From assembly GCA_003445835.1 (NCBI GenBank), contig DMCI01000091.1:1-5254 (forward strand): a DNA stretch of 5,254 nucleotides. Reading direction: 5' to 3'. A program made the position numbers and the translations under genes. Origin of the DNA: Clostridiales bacterium. Lineage in GTDB: Bacteria > Bacillota > Clostridia > Christensenellales > CAG-1252. Every line of letters begins with the position of its first letter. Within the stretch, counting starts at the first letter, position 1. This document shows positions 4,263-5,254 of the stretch, piece by piece. The notes below the pieces were generated by a model. It was not told the DNA's origin, did no database searches, and saw only the letters and a program-made list of their open reading frames with translations.

Positions 4263-5254
4263 ATGATCACAGGAGAATTGAAAAGCAGAATAGATAGTCT
4301 TTGGTCAACGTTTTGGTCGGGGGGACTCACAAATCCATTGGATGTCATTGAGCAGATCACGTATTTGATGTTTATTCACGATCTTGACGATAGCGACAAT
4401 TTGCGTGCAAAGGAAAGCGCAATGCTCGGCTTGCCATATAAGAGCATCTTCGCGGAGGAAGTGCAAATCGGGGATCGCAAAATAGATGGAAGTCAGCTTA
4501 AATGGTCGGTGTTTCACGACTTCCCGGCAGGAAGAATGTATTCCGTTATGCAGGAGTGGGTTTTCCCATTTATCAAGGACTTACACGGCGATAAAAACAG
4601 TGCCTATTCCAAATATATGGGGGACGCGATCTTTAAGTTGCCTACGCCGTTGTTGCTTTCCAAAGTGGTGGATGCCTTGGATGATATCTACAAGCTTATG
4701 AACGAGGCGCAATCTGCGGACGTTCGTGGTGACGTATATGAATACCTTCTTGCAAAGATTGCCACGGCGGGTGTAAATGGGCAGTTCCGCACACCTCGTC
4801 ATATCATCAAAATGATGGTGGAGATGATGGACCCTAAAGCGGATGATGTGATTGCGGACCCTGCTTGCGGTACGTCCGGCTTCCTTGTGGCGGCGGGGGA
4901 GTACTTAAAAGAGCATCGCAAAGAGGAGATTTTCTACAACCGACAAAAGAAAGATCATTATATGAATCATATGTTCTTTGGCTATGATATGGATCGCACG
5001 ATGCTCCGTATCGGCGCTATGAATATGATGACGCACGGGATAGAAAACCCCTTTATTGAATACCGTGATAGCCTTTCCGATCAAAACCTTGATAAGGACA
5101 AGTACTCCTTGATTTTGGCAAATCCGCCGTTCAAGGGTAGCTTGGATGCGGATATTGTATCAGCCGATCTTTTGAAAGTTTGCAAAACAAAGAAGACGGA
5201 ACTTTTGTTCCTTGCGCTTTTCTTGCGAATGCTTCGCGTAGGCGGCAGATGTGC
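4263..5254 (+). CDS. hsdM: Type I restriction-modification system DNA methyltransferase subunit HsdM, 3' end cut
   Basis: The frame is open to the window edge, giving 330 residues of an expected roughly 490. HsdM is the N6-adenine methyltransferase subunit that pairs with HsdS for specificity and with HsdR for restriction. The N-terminal helical domain begins ELKSRIDSLWSTFWSGGLTN and continues NPLDVIEQITYLMFI, as in classic HsdM_N. GQFRTPRHI (173-181) is the usual lead into the catalytic domain. Motif I is DPACGTSGF (199-207) for S-adenosylmethionine, FGYDMDRTMLRIGAMN (near 239-254) follows, and motif IV is NPPF (287-290), the catalytic tetrad. All visible catalytic residues are intact. It starts four bases after the fic stop with a good ribosome-binding site and no promoter of its own. 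hsdS and hsdR are expected beyond 5254 but cannot be seen. Proline is CCC in only 1 of 11 codons, unlike the aminotransferase. Confidence 0.95.
   Translation, partial: MITGELKSRIDSLWSTFWSGGLTNPLDVIEQITYLMFIHDLDDSDNLRAKESAMLGLPYKSIFAEEVQIGDRKIDGSQLKWSVFHDFPAGRMYSVMQEWVFPFIKDLHGDKNSAYSKYMGDAIFKLPTPLLLSKVVDALDDIYKLMNEAQSADVRGDVYEYLLAKIATAGVNGQFRTPRHIIKMMVEMMDPKADDVIADPACGTSGFLVAAGEYLKEHRKEEIFYNRQKKDHYMNHMFFGYDMDRTMLRIGAMNMMTHGIENPFIEYRDSLSDQNLDKDKYSLILANPPFKGSLDADIVSADLLKVCKTKKTELLFLALFLRMLRVGGRC

Noticed and set aside
3214..4802. Several short frames of 70-104 codons opposite or out of frame with fic and hsdM
   Set aside because: All overlap strongly supported genes and show no recognisable domain, promoter or start signal of their own.
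1..5254. CRISPR array, insertion sequence or rRNA
   Set aside because: No regularly spaced repeats, no transposase motifs or IS ends, and no rRNA segments were seen on reading both strands.

Overview
The window looks like a chromosomal stretch from a Clostridia-like Bacillota (Firmicutes), probably an uncultured lineage. This is inferred from the clostridial style of the TcdA, MATE and aminotransferase proteins, the tRNA-Thr with encoded CCA, and consensus sigma-A-type promoters. The phylum assignment is tentative because there is no rRNA or ribosomal-protein marker.

Left part (1-3031), housekeeping-like. A truncated MATE-family transporter gene runs leftward off the window from 836. A 110-bp divergent promoter region separates it from tcdA (947-1630, tRNA t6A37 dehydratase). 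A class I/II PLP aminotransferase follows (1691-2881), then a tRNA-Thr(CGT) (2928-3003) with a UUCG-loop terminator. There are promoters with a perfect TATAAT and a 17-bp spacer in front of every transcription unit here. For the three protein genes the predicted transcription start falls on, or within a few bases of, the ATG, and no Shine-Dalgarno sequence is visible. These genes appear to be expressed from leaderless or near-leaderless mRNAs. For the aminotransferase, the longest open frame would begin at a TTG that is actually the -35 box.

Right part (3032-5254), accessory-like. Immediately after the tRNA and terminator, base composition and proline codon choice change. The region carries a Fic-domain protein with a C-terminal winged-helix DNA-binding domain (3200-4258), followed 4 bp later by hsdM of a type I restriction-modification system (4263 to the window end, truncated). 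Both genes have strong Shine-Dalgarno sites, unlike the genes on the left. The fic promoter is bracketed by two copies of a TTGCATCA / TGATGCAA inverted repeat. One lies just upstream of the -35 and the other starts at the edge of the -10 and covers the predicted start site. This is a classic layout for repression by an operon-encoded regulator, and the Fic-wHTH protein is the obvious candidate. hsdS and hsdR are expected downstream, outside the window.

The most notable items are the dual-operator Fic-HTH/type I RM cassette at a tRNA boundary and the contrast between leaderless resident genes and Shine-Dalgarno-led incoming genes. No intergenic gap exceeds 300 bases; the largest (3032-3199) is filled mainly by the fic control region.
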